Source of the DNA: Sphingobium sp. Cam5-1
GTDB taxonomy: Bacteria; Pseudomonadota; Alphaproteobacteria; Sphingomonadales; Sphingomonadaceae
Assembly: GCF_015693305.1 (NCBI RefSeq)
Contig: NZ_CP065138.1
Span: 1,798,001-1,862,000, forward strand
DNA length: 64,000 bases
Direction of reading: 5' to 3'
This document shows, piece after piece, positions 45,368-54,795 of this stretch (the stretch's first letter is position 1; every line of letters starts with the position of its first letter). A program made the position numbers and the translations under genes. The notes below the pieces were generated by a model, which saw nothing but the letters and a program-made list of their open reading frames with translations, was not told where the DNA came from and did not search any database.

Positions 45368-47788
45368 TTAGAATTTGAAGTTGCCCGTCAGTCCAAACTC
45401 GCGTGGATTGGTAACATTGACCGTGCGGTAGCCCGAGTCATAGTCCACGCCGCTGGACGTGCCGACTACGGCATTGCCCTGGCTGATGTTGGCGATCCGC
45501 TTCTGGTTCAGCACATTCTTCGCGAACAAGGTGAATTCCCATTTGCTGTCCTCGGCACGAAGGCCAACGAACAGGTTGAGCATTTCACGGCTACGATAAT
45601 CATAATCGATCCGGTCAGAATAAAAGCCGGGCCGGTACGTGAACAATCCACGCAGGAACGGCGTAGCACTGTCCATCGGAAAACGGACTTCCGTGTTGGC
45701 GGTCAGGCTGAAATCAGGCGTCTCGCCGATGCGGCCGTTGCTGGCGCAGAAGCTGACATTGCCCGGCCCCGTAACGGTCGCCGGTCCGTCCCGGTTCGGG
45801 CGGCCAGTTCCAGCGAAGTCGTTGCACGGCAGCAGGGCGTTGCGATAACGGGCGCGAGTATAGGCAGCACTAACGCCGAAGTCCCAGTCTCTCGTGATCC
45901 GGCCGTCCAGCGATCCTTCGATCCCCTTGATCCGTGCGTCGCCATTATAGTTGAAATCGAAAAAGCCGGTGGGCGGCGCGGCCACGGCGGACTGATAATA
46001 GATGCCGCTGAAACGGTTCAGGAAGTTATCGAGCTTCTGATAGTAGACCGACACCGCATAATGCAGGCGGCGTCCGGCGAAGCTGCCTTTGACGCCTGCT
46101 TCGATCGAGTCCGTCTTTTCCGGCTGGGTGAGGATCAGGTCGTCGCTGAGGCCATCGGGCAGGCCGGAGCTGACGCTCCCGGCGCGGAAGGAGTGGCCGT
46201 AGGAGGCGAAGATATTCATCGACGGCATCAACTGGTAACTGATCGTCAGGCCGCCCGTGATCGGCTTGTCAGACGTATTGCGCAGGCTGGCTGGAATGAT
46301 GTCCGTTGCCGGGTAGGACGCCGGTAAGCAGCCAAAGGACACAGCATCAACAATTGGATCGCCGGTGCACAGCAAGCTGTTGCCCGGCGTGCTCAACCCC
46401 AGTCGGCTGACATTCACCGACTTGATGATCGAGTAACGCAGGCCGCCTTCGATCGCCAAGCCGCCCCTACGAAAGTTAAGATTGGCGTTGAACGACCAAA
46501 TGCTCCGATCTACCGGAACGGTAATCTGGGTGGCGATGGGCAGATAAGGCAGCGCGCCCAGAGTGTTCAGGCTATCATTCTGTTCAAACGGGAAAATGAA
46601 GCTGTCGCCTGGCTGAAAGATGCGCGTCGTTCCCCCCATCTTATTGTAGAAGACGCCAATGCCGCCGCCCAGGCCCTCCTTGTTATTCGTGGCCAAACGC
46701 ATTTCGACCGTGTCGTATACGAAGGGAGTTGGACCAAAGGAGTTGGAGACGTAATTGGGCACTGCATTGCCGACATCCAGATCACGCTGGCCCTTCAGAC
46801 GTGAATCCTGATGCGCCCCTACAAACGACAATGTTGCCGGACCCAAATCCCAGTCAATTGCCAGGTTAACGATGTGACTTTCACTGATATTGCGGCTCGT
46901 ACCCTCTGCGACGGCGGCATAGTCATCGACACCCAGGGCTGGACCGGAACGCGTTGATGCGTTCGGAACCAGCGCACCACCCAGAAATGGGCCAGCTTCG
47001 AACGTCGACGTGTTGCCTGATCCGATAACCTGCTGCATCTGCCTATTGTCCGCATACAGATACTGATAAGTGATATAGGCAGTGAGATTGTCCGTTGGAC
47101 GAAGGCCCAAGGTCAAGCGGGCGCTTTCAGTGCGGCTGCGCGACCGTTCGCCCGTGTTGACATTGCGGACGTTGTTCAGGCGATTGCCGTCAACCAGTGC
47201 AGCAACGCGCAGCGCGATCTTGTCAGAGAAAGGCAGGGAAACCCCGCCCTGCACATTATAGCCTCCACGCGTGGTAGCGGTAGTCTGCGCATAGCCTTCG
47301 ATCTCATCGAAACTGGGGCGCGCCGTGGAGATGGTGATCGCACCTGCGGGGGCGGAGATGCCGCGCAGCAAGCCTTGGGGACCGCGCAGCACTTCGATCT
47401 GCTTGATATCGTAAAGGGCCGTGTAGACCGTCTGCGCATCGGTCGGAATTTCGTTGAAATAGACCTGGACCGCAGGGTCGGTGCCCTGGTCGGGATCGAA
47501 CGAAATACCGCGCAGCGTCGTCGAATTGTTACGGCCCGTAGTGTTGGTCATCTCCAGGCCCGGAGCGAGCTGCTGAACGTCCTTGGCGTCGAAAATGTTC
47601 AGCTTCTGCAACTGCTCGCCGGTCGCCACATTGACGCTCATAGGCACTGATTGAAGCGATCGGGCTTCGCGCGTCGCCGTGACGACGATCTCGCCACCAC
47701 CATCGGCCGCATCCTGCGCCCAGGCAGCGGTCGGCACGGTCATCGCTGCACCGCACAACAATGCAGAAAGAGTCTTTCCCTGTTTCAT
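45368..47788 (-). CDS. TonB-dependent receptor, atypical LLRG plug subtype
   Basis: 806 residues from the ATG at 47788 (MKQGKTLSALLCGAAMTVPT, signal ending AAWAQ); the longer open frame upstream has no signal peptide. TonB box GEIVVTATRE. The plug reads VLRGPQGLLRGISAPAGAIT in place of LFGRN, like its paralogue at 28.2-30.5 kb, and the barrel has a matching LPCNDFAGTGRPN loop and a C-terminal FGLTGNFKF. Ligand unknown. A weak copy of the GTTGAC operator lies 40 bp upstream. Confidence 0.9.
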   Translation of the reverse strand: MKQGKTLSALLCGAAMTVPTAAWAQDAADGGGEIVVTATREARSLQSVPMSVNVATGEQLQKLNIFDAKDVQQLAPGLEMTNTTGRNNSTTLRGISFDPDQGTDPAVQVYFNEIPTDAQTVYTALYDIKQIEVLRGPQGLLRGISAPAGAITISTARPSFDEIEGYAQTTATTRGGYNVQGGVSLPFSDKIALRVAALVDGNRLNNVRNVNTGERSRSRTESARLTLGLRPTDNLTAYITYQYLYADNRQMQQVIGSGNTSTFEAGPFLGGALVPNASTRSGPALGVDDYAAVAEGTSRNISESHIVNLAIDWDLGPATLSFVGAHQDSRLKGQRDLDVGNAVPNYVSNSFGPTPFVYDTVEMRLATNNKEGLGGGIGVFYNKMGGTTRIFQPGDSFIFPFEQNDSLNTLGALPYLPIATQITVPVDRSIWSFNANLNFRRGGLAIEGGLRYSIIKSVNVSRLGLSTPGNSLLCTGDPIVDAVSFGCLPASYPATDIIPASLRNTSDKPITGGLTISYQLMPSMNIFASYGHSFRAGSVSSGLPDGLSDDLILTQPEKTDSIEAGVKGSFAGRRLHYAVSVYYQKLDNFLNRFSGIYYQSAVAAPPTGFFDFNYNGDARIKGIEGSLDGRITRDWDFGVSAAYTRARYRNALLPCNDFAGTGRPNRDGPATVTGPGNVSFCASNGRIGETPDFSLTANTEVRFPMDSATPFLRGLFTYRPGFYSDRIDYDYRSREMLNLFVGLRAEDSKWEFTLFAKNVLNQKRIANISQGNAVVGTSSGVDYDSGYRTVNVTNPREFGLTGNFKF

Positions 47789-47827
47789 GACAGCGTTCCT
47801 TTTCTTGGCAGAAGCCAGCCCGACAAT

Positions 47828-47843
47828 GTTGACAACTGCTAAC
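47828..47843. promoter_or_regulatory. Weak operator-like site upstream of the receptor
   Basis: GTTGACAACTGCTAAC keeps one exact half-site and the 4-bp spacing, with two mismatches in the other half. A site this weak is expected by chance a couple of times per 64 kb, so it is only suggestive. Confidence 0.2.
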
Positions 47844-48480
47844 GATCGCGCAGGCACCCCGCAACCCTCACCGTCATATTTTTGTAAATTTTGGCCCGCC
47901 TACTTACTATTTATCAAATATATGCGTTATTTCTTCGCATAATGCGCTTTATATGGCGGATTTTAATCCGCATTACGTTGAACAGATATCCAAATTCAGC
48001 TGGCATCGTCCTAGCGCTCCAAATCACCAAAAAACTGACACGCGCTAGATAAATTTTCCTCATCGGAGGATAGGAATAAGGACCGCGAAACGGTGAAGCG
48101 CAACCCCGTCAACGCGAATTTATTGCACTTGCGAATGCCTGCGAGGCCGGAAGAACAGTCGCATCCGGTGGCGAAGAACGCTCCACGCCGGGAATTTAAG
48201 GAGATCACTTTGGGGCGAGGCTCACATTGGACCAGATGGACGCGCGGTGTCACGCTCTCGAATTAGCAAGAGCGAGCCTTTTCCCTCCACCGAAGCATAA
48301 GCGCGAGCTACTCCCCGCTGGCGCGGCGGAGCGCCTTCTCCACGAAAACGTCCATCTCCGCCTTGGTCTTACGGCGATAGATGCGCACGCCAAAAGCGAT
48401 AGTCATAGATCGACATCGGGAAGGGCGTCGGTTTCCCTTGCGCCAGGGAACGCTTGCGCGCAGTTCCTTCATCGTCTTGA
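47844..48480. other. Intergenic stretch, no gene supported
   Basis: About 640 bp between the receptor and the channel gene. Short frames exist on both strands (for example minus 48308-48511) but none has a recognisable motif, ribosome binding site or family match. The first 150 bp are AT-rich, consistent with the receptor promoter. A perfect short repeat CTCTCGAATTAGCAAGAG (48254-48271), an inverted CTCT/AGAG structure, lies within it. Confidence 0.35.
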
Positions 48481-50265
48481 ATGACAACTGCTGTAGGGCG
48501 TTTTGGGACAATGCGGCAAAACTGGAAAGCGCTTATCAAGTCATTCGTGATCAGGCAGCGACTGCGCCTTCGTGAAAGCGAGGCAGCTTTCATCCTGCTC
48601 GCCGCCGCAGCCGGGGCCGCGGCGGGACTGATGACCAATGTGCAGCAAGGGCTGGCGCACGCTTTACAGCACATATTTTACGGAGTGACGATCAACCGGT
48701 TGAGCGCGCTGGAAACGATTCATCATCCCTTGCGCTTGCTGGCGCTTCCGCTGGGCGGAATGATGTTGATGTCTTTCGCGCTCCTGCTGAAGGGACGTAA
48801 GCGGGAGCCGATTGACGTCGTCGAGGCGAATGCCCTCCATGGAGGACGTATTCCAGCGACCGACAATCTTGTTATCGCAACACAAACCGTGATCTCCAAC
48901 GGAATGGGCGCTTCAGTGGGGCTGGAGGCGGCCTTCGCCCAGATGGGCGGCGGCGTCGCTTCGCTGCTGGGGCAGTGGCTGAAACTTCGGCGTAACGATC
49001 TGCGTACGTTAGTCGGGGCAGGTGCTGGCGCAGCGATCGGGGCGGCTTTCGGCGCTCCGCTGACTGGCGCCTTCTACGCTTTCGAGATCGTGATCGGCCA
49101 TTATACTCCCTCGGCAATTGCGCCCGTCATCGCGGCCGCTCTGGCCGGTGCTTCTGTGTCGCGAGCGCTGGGCGTGGAACCTTGGCTGATTGCAACGACT
49201 GCCAACAGGGTCATTGCTACAGAGGATTATCTGTTGTTTGCCTTGCTGGGCATATTATGCGCCTTGTTGGGCATCACGATCATGCGGCTCGTCACTTTCG
49301 CAGAGGTGCGGGTCCAGGGCTGGGTCAGACTGGGGCGATGGAAGCCGCTGATCGGCGGACTGCTGCTGATGCCTCTCGCTCTGGCGTCTCCTCAAACCCT
49401 GTCGGCGGGGCATGGGGCATTGCACCTCGACCTCATCCTGAAGCCTGCCGTCGGTCTCCTGCTGCTTATATTGAGCCTCAAGATCGCCGCATCTGTGATT
49501 TCCCTGAGCTTCGGCTTCCGGGGCGGTCTGTTCTTCGCCTCGCTGTTCCTGGGGGCTTTGGCGGGGCAGATTTTCGCTGGCATTGTCAACGCGTCAGGAA
49601 CCGGACTCTCGCTCAACCCTGTAGATGCGGCCCTTGTCGGCATGGCGGGTCTGAGCGTATCGATCGTCGGCGGACCGATGACCTTGGCCCTGCTGATGCT
49701 GGAAACAACCCATGATTTCGGACTGATGGCTGTCGTGCTGACCGCTTCCTTGCTGTCGAGCGCGGTGACAAGAGAGCTGTTTGGCTATTCCTTCTCGACG
49801 TGGCGGCTTCATCTCCGTGGATCAAGCATTCGCGGTCCGCGCGACATCGGCTGGGTGCTAAACCTGACTGCCGCGCGCATGATGCGCCGGGACTGGGTAT
49901 CGCTGGATGAGAATTGCACCGTGGCCGAGTTTCGGAAAAGAGTGCCGCTAGGATCGACGAGCAAGGCCGTCATCACCGATGCGGTCGGCCATTATCGCGG
50001 GATTGTATCGACGCCGGCAGTATATGCGCCAGAGCTCGAGGGGGATGCGCGAGTGGCCGAGCTTGCAACGCTGCGCGACGCGACGCTCCGTTCAGATGCC
50101 AATATCCAGACCATCCTGCCACTGTTCGACCGATGGGAGGCCGACGAACTGGCAATAGTTGACGATTCTGGCCGAATGTTAGGTCTGCTAACCGAAAAAC
50201 ATGCGAGACGCAGATATTTTGAGGAAATCGAGTCGTCGCAGCGGGCTCTGTTCGGTGAGGGCTGA
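48481..50265 (+). CDS. ClC-family chloride channel with C-terminal CBS pair
   Basis: 594 residues from ATG 48481 (a second ATG at 48511 is also possible). The membrane core has the ClC motifs: NGMGASVGLEAAFAQMGGG, where the gating Glu is kept in GLEAA in place of the usual GREGP, then GAAFGAPLTGAFYAFEIVIG and SFGFRGGLFFASLFLGALAG. Residues from about 455 on form two CBS domains (WVSLDENCTVAEFRKRVPLG; LAIVDDSGRMLGLLTEKHAR) that may bind nucleotides. It is an anion channel or H+/anion exchanger of the inner membrane. Confidence 0.88.
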   Translation: MTTAVGRFGTMRQNWKALIKSFVIRQRLRLRESEAAFILLAAAAGAAAGLMTNVQQGLAHALQHIFYGVTINRLSALETIHHPLRLLALPLGGMMLMSFALLLKGRKREPIDVVEANALHGGRIPATDNLVIATQTVISNGMGASVGLEAAFAQMGGGVASLLGQWLKLRRNDLRTLVGAGAGAAIGAAFGAPLTGAFYAFEIVIGHYTPSAIAPVIAAALAGASVSRALGVEPWLIATTANRVIATEDYLLFALLGILCALLGITIMRLVTFAEVRVQGWVRLGRWKPLIGGLLLMPLALASPQTLSAGHGALHLDLILKPAVGLLLLILSLKIAASVISLSFGFRGGLFFASLFLGALAGQIFAGIVNASGTGLSLNPVDAALVGMAGLSVSIVGGPMTLALLMLETTHDFGLMAVVLTASLLSSAVTRELFGYSFSTWRLHLRGSSIRGPRDIGWVLNLTAARMMRRDWVSLDENCTVAEFRKRVPLGSTSKAVITDAVGHYRGIVSTPAVYAPELEGDARVAELATLRDATLRSDANIQTILPLFDRWEADELAIVDDSGRMLGLLTEKHARRRYFEEIESSQRALFGEG

Positions 50266-50325
50266 GATTGAGATTGGCCGACCATTCGGAATGGCGGTAA
50301 TTCCGGTGGTCGTCATGACGCCCCC

Positions 50326-50432
50326 TTAGAGCGCGCTGCGTTTAATAGGACGCAGATCGCGCGCTCTAGTTTTTTGCTATCGCATCGTTTTAAGCGCAAA
50401 ATCGGTTCCCACTTTTGCGCACGATGCTCTAG
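50326..50432. repeat. Tandem-palindrome intergenic repeat (also acts as terminator)
   Basis: The first palindrome pairs TTAGAGCGCG with CGCGCTCTA and the inner CTGCGT/ACGCAG, and is followed by TTTTTT at 50370-50375. The second pairs GCATCG with CGATGC and GCGCAAAA with TTTTGCGC, ending CTCTAG at about 50432. I recall sequences of the type CGCAAAAGTGGGAACCG recurring between genes in Sphingomonads and Rhizobiales, so this is likely a dispersed repeat. It terminates the channel gene. Its last CTAG supplies the stop codon of the convergent gene at 50429. Confidence 0.6.
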
Positions 50433-50749
50433 TCGCCATTGGCATCAACCATGAAAACCGTGGGTTTGCCTCGCGACCCGGGATCCCATCCTGCCGATAA
50501 TGCTGCCCGCACCCCCCGCGAAGCAATCGCATCGTTGATGTGCAAACGCCCTTTCGGCAATCCTTTCATCAGGCGCTTGGGTGCCGGAAATTGCAGCACG
50601 GCTTCGCGCGGCATGTCTCTCTGACGTAGGGAGACAGTCATTCCCTTCCAGCCATCGGAAGAGGACAATTGAGGCTCGCTCAAGAGTTCCCAATCATATT
50701 TGAAACCGTCGATCTCTACAGTGCCGCTGCGGCCGGGTGCTTGAAACAT
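50429..50749 (-). CDS. Small conserved protein of unknown function
   Basis: 106 residues without membrane segments or signal peptide. The sequence is regular and protein-like: EIDGFKYDWELLSEPQLSSS, GWKGMTVSLRQRDMPREAVL, QFPAPKRLMKGLPKGRLHIN, and a basic C-terminal half. I recognise no domain. The stop codon TAG lies inside the adjoining repeat, so the repeat may have trimmed or set the C-terminus. It is transcribed toward the channel gene, alone. Confidence 0.65.
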   Translation of the reverse strand: MFQAPGRSGTVEIDGFKYDWELLSEPQLSSSDGWKGMTVSLRQRDMPREAVLQFPAPKRLMKGLPKGRLHINDAIASRGVRAALSAGWDPGSRGKPTVFMVDANGD

Positions 50750-50872
50750 GTCATACCCTTAGCATGTCAGCAGCTTTACTCCATCCGTGGTATCGCAGCT
50801 TTTCTCGACGCTCTCAGTCGTCCTCAATCGCTGCAATTCCCCTTTGGGTGAAGGGGGTAGTCAGGGCTTATT

Positions 50873-51703
50873 TTAATCGCCCAACCAACCGGATATAATC
50901 TCGCCCTTATGCCCTTCGGGCGCTAACGTGGCGCGCAAAGCCTGCAACAGTGGCGGCAGCGCCTGCGTGAAAGCGTAGGGCGGATTGACGATATAGAGAC
51001 CCGCGCCGTTATAGATTCCGGGTTGCTCGCTATCGTATAGCCAATGCTCCACCAACAGCAATTTCGGGATGCCGAGCTTGCGTAACTGCTGCTTCCACCG
51101 CCAATGCGTGGCGCTGTCTTTCAGCGGATACCAGATCACCGTCACGCCATGCGCCCATTTGCGGTAAGCGGCGGCGAGGGTGGCGGTGATACGCGCGCGT
51201 TCGTCCGGCTGCTCGTAGGGCGGGTCGACCACCACCACGCCGCGCGCGGTGCGGGGCGGCAGCATAGCCAGCCAAAGTTCGTAGGCGTCGCGTTCATGCA
51301 CAGCCGCGCTGGTGCCCCGCATCGCGCCGCGCAGGGTGTAAGCGTCTTCCGGATGCTTTTCGTTCAGGATCAGGAAATCCTGCGGGCGCAAAAGCTGGGC
51401 CAGAAATCGCGGTGAGCCGGGGTAAAGCCGCGGTTCGTCACCCACATTCACCGCCCGTACGGCGGCACGGTATTCGTCCAGCAACGGGTTGGGATCGGCA
51501 AAGGCCCGCAGCACGCCCTGCGTGGCTTCGCCGGTGCGTTGGGCTTCGTCGCCGCCAAGGTCGTACAGCCCGCAGCCGGCATGGGTGTCGATCAGGGTCA
51601 GCGGACCCGGCTTGTGCTGCAAGGCCCGCACCAGGGCGATCAGCAGGCTGTGCTTTACGACATCGGCGCTATTGCCAGCATGGAAGGAATGGCGATAATT
51701 CAT
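50873..51703 (-). CDS. rlmJ: 23S rRNA (adenine-2030-N6)-methyltransferase
   Basis: 276 residues. The start MNYRHSFHAGNSADVVKHSL is the RlmJ signature, TLIDTHAGCGLYDLGGDEA is the SAM-binding motif, and GVVVVDPPYEQPDER is the DPPY catalytic motif for N6-adenine methylation. GVTVIWYPLKDSATHWRWKQ and GAGLYIVNPPYAF are also typical. It methylates A2030 of 23S rRNA during ribosome assembly. It stands alone, with no nearby ribosomal genes. Confidence 0.93.
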   Translation of the reverse strand: MNYRHSFHAGNSADVVKHSLLIALVRALQHKPGPLTLIDTHAGCGLYDLGGDEAQRTGEATQGVLRAFADPNPLLDEYRAAVRAVNVGDEPRLYPGSPRFLAQLLRPQDFLILNEKHPEDAYTLRGAMRGTSAAVHERDAYELWLAMLPPRTARGVVVVDPPYEQPDERARITATLAAAYRKWAHGVTVIWYPLKDSATHWRWKQQLRKLGIPKLLLVEHWLYDSEQPGIYNGAGLYIVNPPYAFTQALPPLLQALRATLAPEGHKGEIISGWLGD

Positions 51704-52022
51704 TGTGGTTCAAAGTCCTGACGGCCTGCCTTTAGACGAGCTGCGGGACCTTCTGCAAAGCGAAGTTATGGCCGTGCCGCTATTGTTGGGCGCACGAACC
51801 GAGTGCAAGGCGATTGAAGCAACCAGTCCGGTGCTCGCATAGGGTCGGGCGGAAACCATGCCAGTGAAGAAGGCCTGCACGAACATCTTGATATTGCGAT
51901 CGCTGCGACCGGGCATCGCGCGCGGAAAGATCTGCTCCGTATCGGCTCGGCCCTAAAGGGGGACAGATGATCGACAACGAGAGCGCTCCCCTCGGGCCTC
52001 GCATCCTCGTCGGCCAACCGGC
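51704..52022. other. Intergenic stretch, no gene supported
   Basis: Short frames on the minus strand (to 51710 and 51766) overlap each other in different phases and show no motif or ribosome binding site. A decayed gene remnant is possible but cannot be identified. Confidence 0.35.
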
Positions 52023-52904
52023 TTAAGCGGCTGCCAGCTTAGCCGCTGTCCAAAATGCTTCTGCAGATGGGCTGAGCGCCGCATGCCGTCTCAACAAAGA
52101 GAAAGGCAACCAGGGCGCGTGATCGAAAGCTATGCGCACGACCGAAGGGAGCGATGGTGAATCTCCCTCGAAGTCGAAAAAGGCTGCGAGAAGATCATCT
52201 TCAATTTCCTCGGGGGGACCTTCGGCCATCTCGGGATTTTCCACAAACCTCACGCTCTGCGCGGGCAACGGCTTATAAAGTTCATCCCACAAACGCGGGT
52301 TCAATCCTCTCGTGAAGACCTGAACTCGCTGCCCTGCGAGATCAGCGGACGTAATCAACGACCGCGATGCCAGCGGGTGCGACCGAGACATCGTTATGGC
52401 CAGGCCAAACCGCCTTAACGTGATTCCTTCGAACTCCTTTTCGTCGAAAGACCCCATCATGAAAGTGAGATCTATGCTGCCCTGCCTTAACCGTTCCAGA
52501 AGTGCGAGGCTCCAGCCTATATCTATTTCCAAACTGACATTGGGGTACTGGGCTGCAAATTGTTCAATCAGCATCCGGCGCTGATGTATCGGCCTGGAAT
52601 ATGGCGCCGCGCCCACCCGCAACAACTTGGATTTTGGCTGATGCAACCCCATTGCCAGGGCGTTCGCTGCCTCAACAGCATCAGCCACCGCTTTGGCCGC
52701 AACGAGGAATTCGGCGCCGCGCGCCGTCAATACCACCCTGCGGGTCGTGCGGGTGAAGAGAGCGAAGCCTAGAAGGTCTTCCAACCGCCGGATCCGTGCC
52801 GACAGCCAAGGCTGTGCGATGCGCAGACGAGCGGCCGCCTTGGCGAAAGATGCTTCATCTGCGACAGCTGCAAACTCGATAAGAAGGCGCGGATCGATCC
52901 GCAT
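52023..52904 (-). CDS. LysR-family transcriptional regulator
   Basis: 293 residues. The N-terminal winged helix reads LLIEFAAVADEASFAKAAAR, LRIAQPWLSARIRRLEDLLG, FALFTRTTRRVVLTARG, and an effector-binding domain follows from about residue 90. It is divergent from the acyl-CoA synthetase gene across 200 bp, the usual arrangement in which a LysR activator controls the adjoining catabolic operon. The inducer is probably the substrate or acyl-CoA of the cluster at 53-60 kb; this is inference. Confidence 0.88.
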   Translation of the reverse strand: MRIDPRLLIEFAAVADEASFAKAAARLRIAQPWLSARIRRLEDLLGFALFTRTTRRVVLTARGAEFLVAAKAVADAVEAANALAMGLHQPKSKLLRVGAAPYSRPIHQRRMLIEQFAAQYPNVSLEIDIGWSLALLERLRQGSIDLTFMMGSFDEKEFEGITLRRFGLAITMSRSHPLASRSLITSADLAGQRVQVFTRGLNPRLWDELYKPLPAQSVRFVENPEMAEGPPEEIEDDLLAAFFDFEGDSPSLPSVVRIAFDHAPWLPFSLLRRHAALSPSAEAFWTAAKLAAA

Positions 52905-53104
52905 CTGACGCTCCCGGATGGTCGTTCAAAGAAGAGATAAAGACGATTTTCGACATAGTCGAGTGAGGATTCGTCTTGGACTTCGCTCACCGCCGCAGCG
53001 ATTATCAGACGACAGCCACGCTCCGCAACCAGGGTGAGCGACATAAACAAATTACCGATCGGCAGATGTCATCGGAATTCCGGCTGAATAAAGGAGCGGG
53101 ACAG

Positions 53105-54724
53105 GTGACGCCGAACGGCAAAAGTTATGCCTCTGCGATAAGCGAATTCGATCTTGAATCAGAACTTCGAGAACTGCGTCAACGAGATAGCAAGCATGTA
53201 AACGCAGCCGAGATTTGCTGTGATCGATATGCTGACGACAAGGCGGCGGTCGCACTTCGTTACCGGAACTCTCTTGGCGTGCAAAGTGAATGGACTTTCG
53301 ATTCTCTCAAAATCCATTCGGAACGGCTTGCACGGCTCCTCGCGTCGCTGGGTATCAAGAAGGGCGATTGCATCGCCGGGCTACTTTCCAGAACGCCCGA
53401 ATTACTGATCACCGCTTTGGCGGCCTGGCGGATCGGCGCCATTTACCAACCACTATTCACCGCCTTTGGTCCTAAAGCAATCGATCACCGTCTGATCGAA
53501 GCCGGAACGAAGGCAATCGTCACCAGCGCAGAACATCGCAGCAAGATCAGCGGCGCTGCCGCCATCCCGGTGTTGACGACCTCTGCGCCTAAAGGAAGTG
53601 ACCATGACTTCTGGTCAGAGGCTGTCGGTCTGGAACGAGACTTAAGTCCGGCATCGTGCACATTGGATGATCCGTTCCTGATGATGTTCACATCTGGAAC
53701 AACTGGCCTGCCCAAGGCTCTTCATGTGCCCATTCGGGCGATTGCAGCCTTCAAGCGTTACATGCTCGATGGCATCGGATTGAGCCGTGACGATGTCTTC
53801 TGGAACATGGCCGATCCCGGCTGGGCCTATGGCTTATATTATGCCGTGGTGGGGCCGCTTTCCCTCGGGTTTGCTACCACATTCTTCGAAGGTTCATTTT
53901 CCGTTGCTGACACTTACCAGACGATCAAATCCTTTGGTGTGACAAGTCTCGCAGGGTCGCCGACAGCTTACCGGATGATGATGGGCGCAGGTCCGGAACC
54001 TGCCGCCGCCGTCCGCGGACAATTGCGGGCTATCAGCAGCGCTGGCGAGCCCCTCAATCCCGAACTGGTCCGCTGGTTTGCCGAACATCTGAATGCGCCG
54101 ATGCGGGATCATTACGGCCAGACTGAGCTAGGCATTGTTCTTTGCAATCACCATGGCCTGACCCACCCGGTGGCCATAGGTTCGGCGGGCTATCCCCTGC
54201 CCGGCCATCATATTGCGGTGCTTGATGATCAAATGCTGGAACGAGGCGTGGGGGAGCCAGGCGTCCTTGCCTTGGACAGTGCGCGCTCTCCGCTCATGTG
54301 GTTCGACGGCTATTTAGGGCGGGAAACATCGGCATTGGTCGATGGGTGGTATCTCACCGGCGATACATGCGAACGGAACGAAGATGGCAGCATTTCCTTC
54401 ATCGGACGGTCCGATGATGTGATTACGACCTCAGGTTACCGCGTAGGCCCCTTCGACGTCGAAAGCGCCCTGCTGGAGCATGAGGCTGTTCTTGAATCGG
54501 CAGTTGTCGGCAAGCCGGATCCTCAACGCACGGAGATCATCAAGGCTTTCATAGTCCTCAACGATGGTTTTGAACCCGACGCTGAATTGGCCGAAGCTTT
54601 GAAGCTTCACGTCAAGTCACGCCTTTCGGCACATGCCTATCCGCGCGAAATCACTTTTGTCGATCAAATCCCAAAAACACCTAGCGGGAAAGTACAGCGC
54701 TTTCTTCTTCGGGAAAGAGACTGA
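53105..54724 (+). CDS. Acyl-CoA synthetase (AMP-forming, ACSM-type)
   Basis: 539 residues from a GTG at 53105 with AAAGGAG about 9 nt upstream; the frame is open to a TTG at 52976 and an ATG at 53066, which lack such a site. The P-loop MFTSGTTGLPKALHVPIRA, the A5 motif DHYGQTELGIVLCNHHG, GWYLTGDTCERNEDGSISFI and the catalytic Lys of PKTPSGKVQRFLLRE are present. The ADPGWAYGLYYAVVGPLSLG segment is typical of medium-chain and aryl or acetoacetyl acyl-CoA ligases. It should activate a carboxylic acid for the thiolase and SDR further on. Substrate unknown. Confidence 0.85.
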   Translation: MTPNGKSYASAISEFDLESELRELRQRDSKHVNAAEICCDRYADDKAAVALRYRNSLGVQSEWTFDSLKIHSERLARLLASLGIKKGDCIAGLLSRTPELLITALAAWRIGAIYQPLFTAFGPKAIDHRLIEAGTKAIVTSAEHRSKISGAAAIPVLTTSAPKGSDHDFWSEAVGLERDLSPASCTLDDPFLMMFTSGTTGLPKALHVPIRAIAAFKRYMLDGIGLSRDDVFWNMADPGWAYGLYYAVVGPLSLGFATTFFEGSFSVADTYQTIKSFGVTSLAGSPTAYRMMMGAGPEPAAAVRGQLRAISSAGEPLNPELVRWFAEHLNAPMRDHYGQTELGIVLCNHHGLTHPVAIGSAGYPLPGHHIAVLDDQMLERGVGEPGVLALDSARSPLMWFDGYLGRETSALVDGWYLTGDTCERNEDGSISFIGRSDDVITTSGYRVGPFDVESALLEHEAVLESAVVGKPDPQRTEIIKAFIVLNDGFEPDAELAEALKLHVKSRLSAHAYPREITFVDQIPKTPSGKVQRFLLRERD

Positions 54725-54742
54725 ATAAACGGCCTGAATAAC

Positions 54743-54762
54743 GATCAGGATTATAACTGATC
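54743..54762. promoter_or_regulatory. Inverted repeat before the receptor gene
   Basis: GATCAG (54743-54748) and CTGATC (54757-54762) are perfect arms around GATTATAA, in the 71-bp gap between the synthetase stop and the receptor start. It could be an operator or a weak hairpin; no T-tract follows. Confidence 0.35.
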
Positions 54763-54795
54763 ACAAAATAAATAACGTATTTTGAGGGGAATAAA

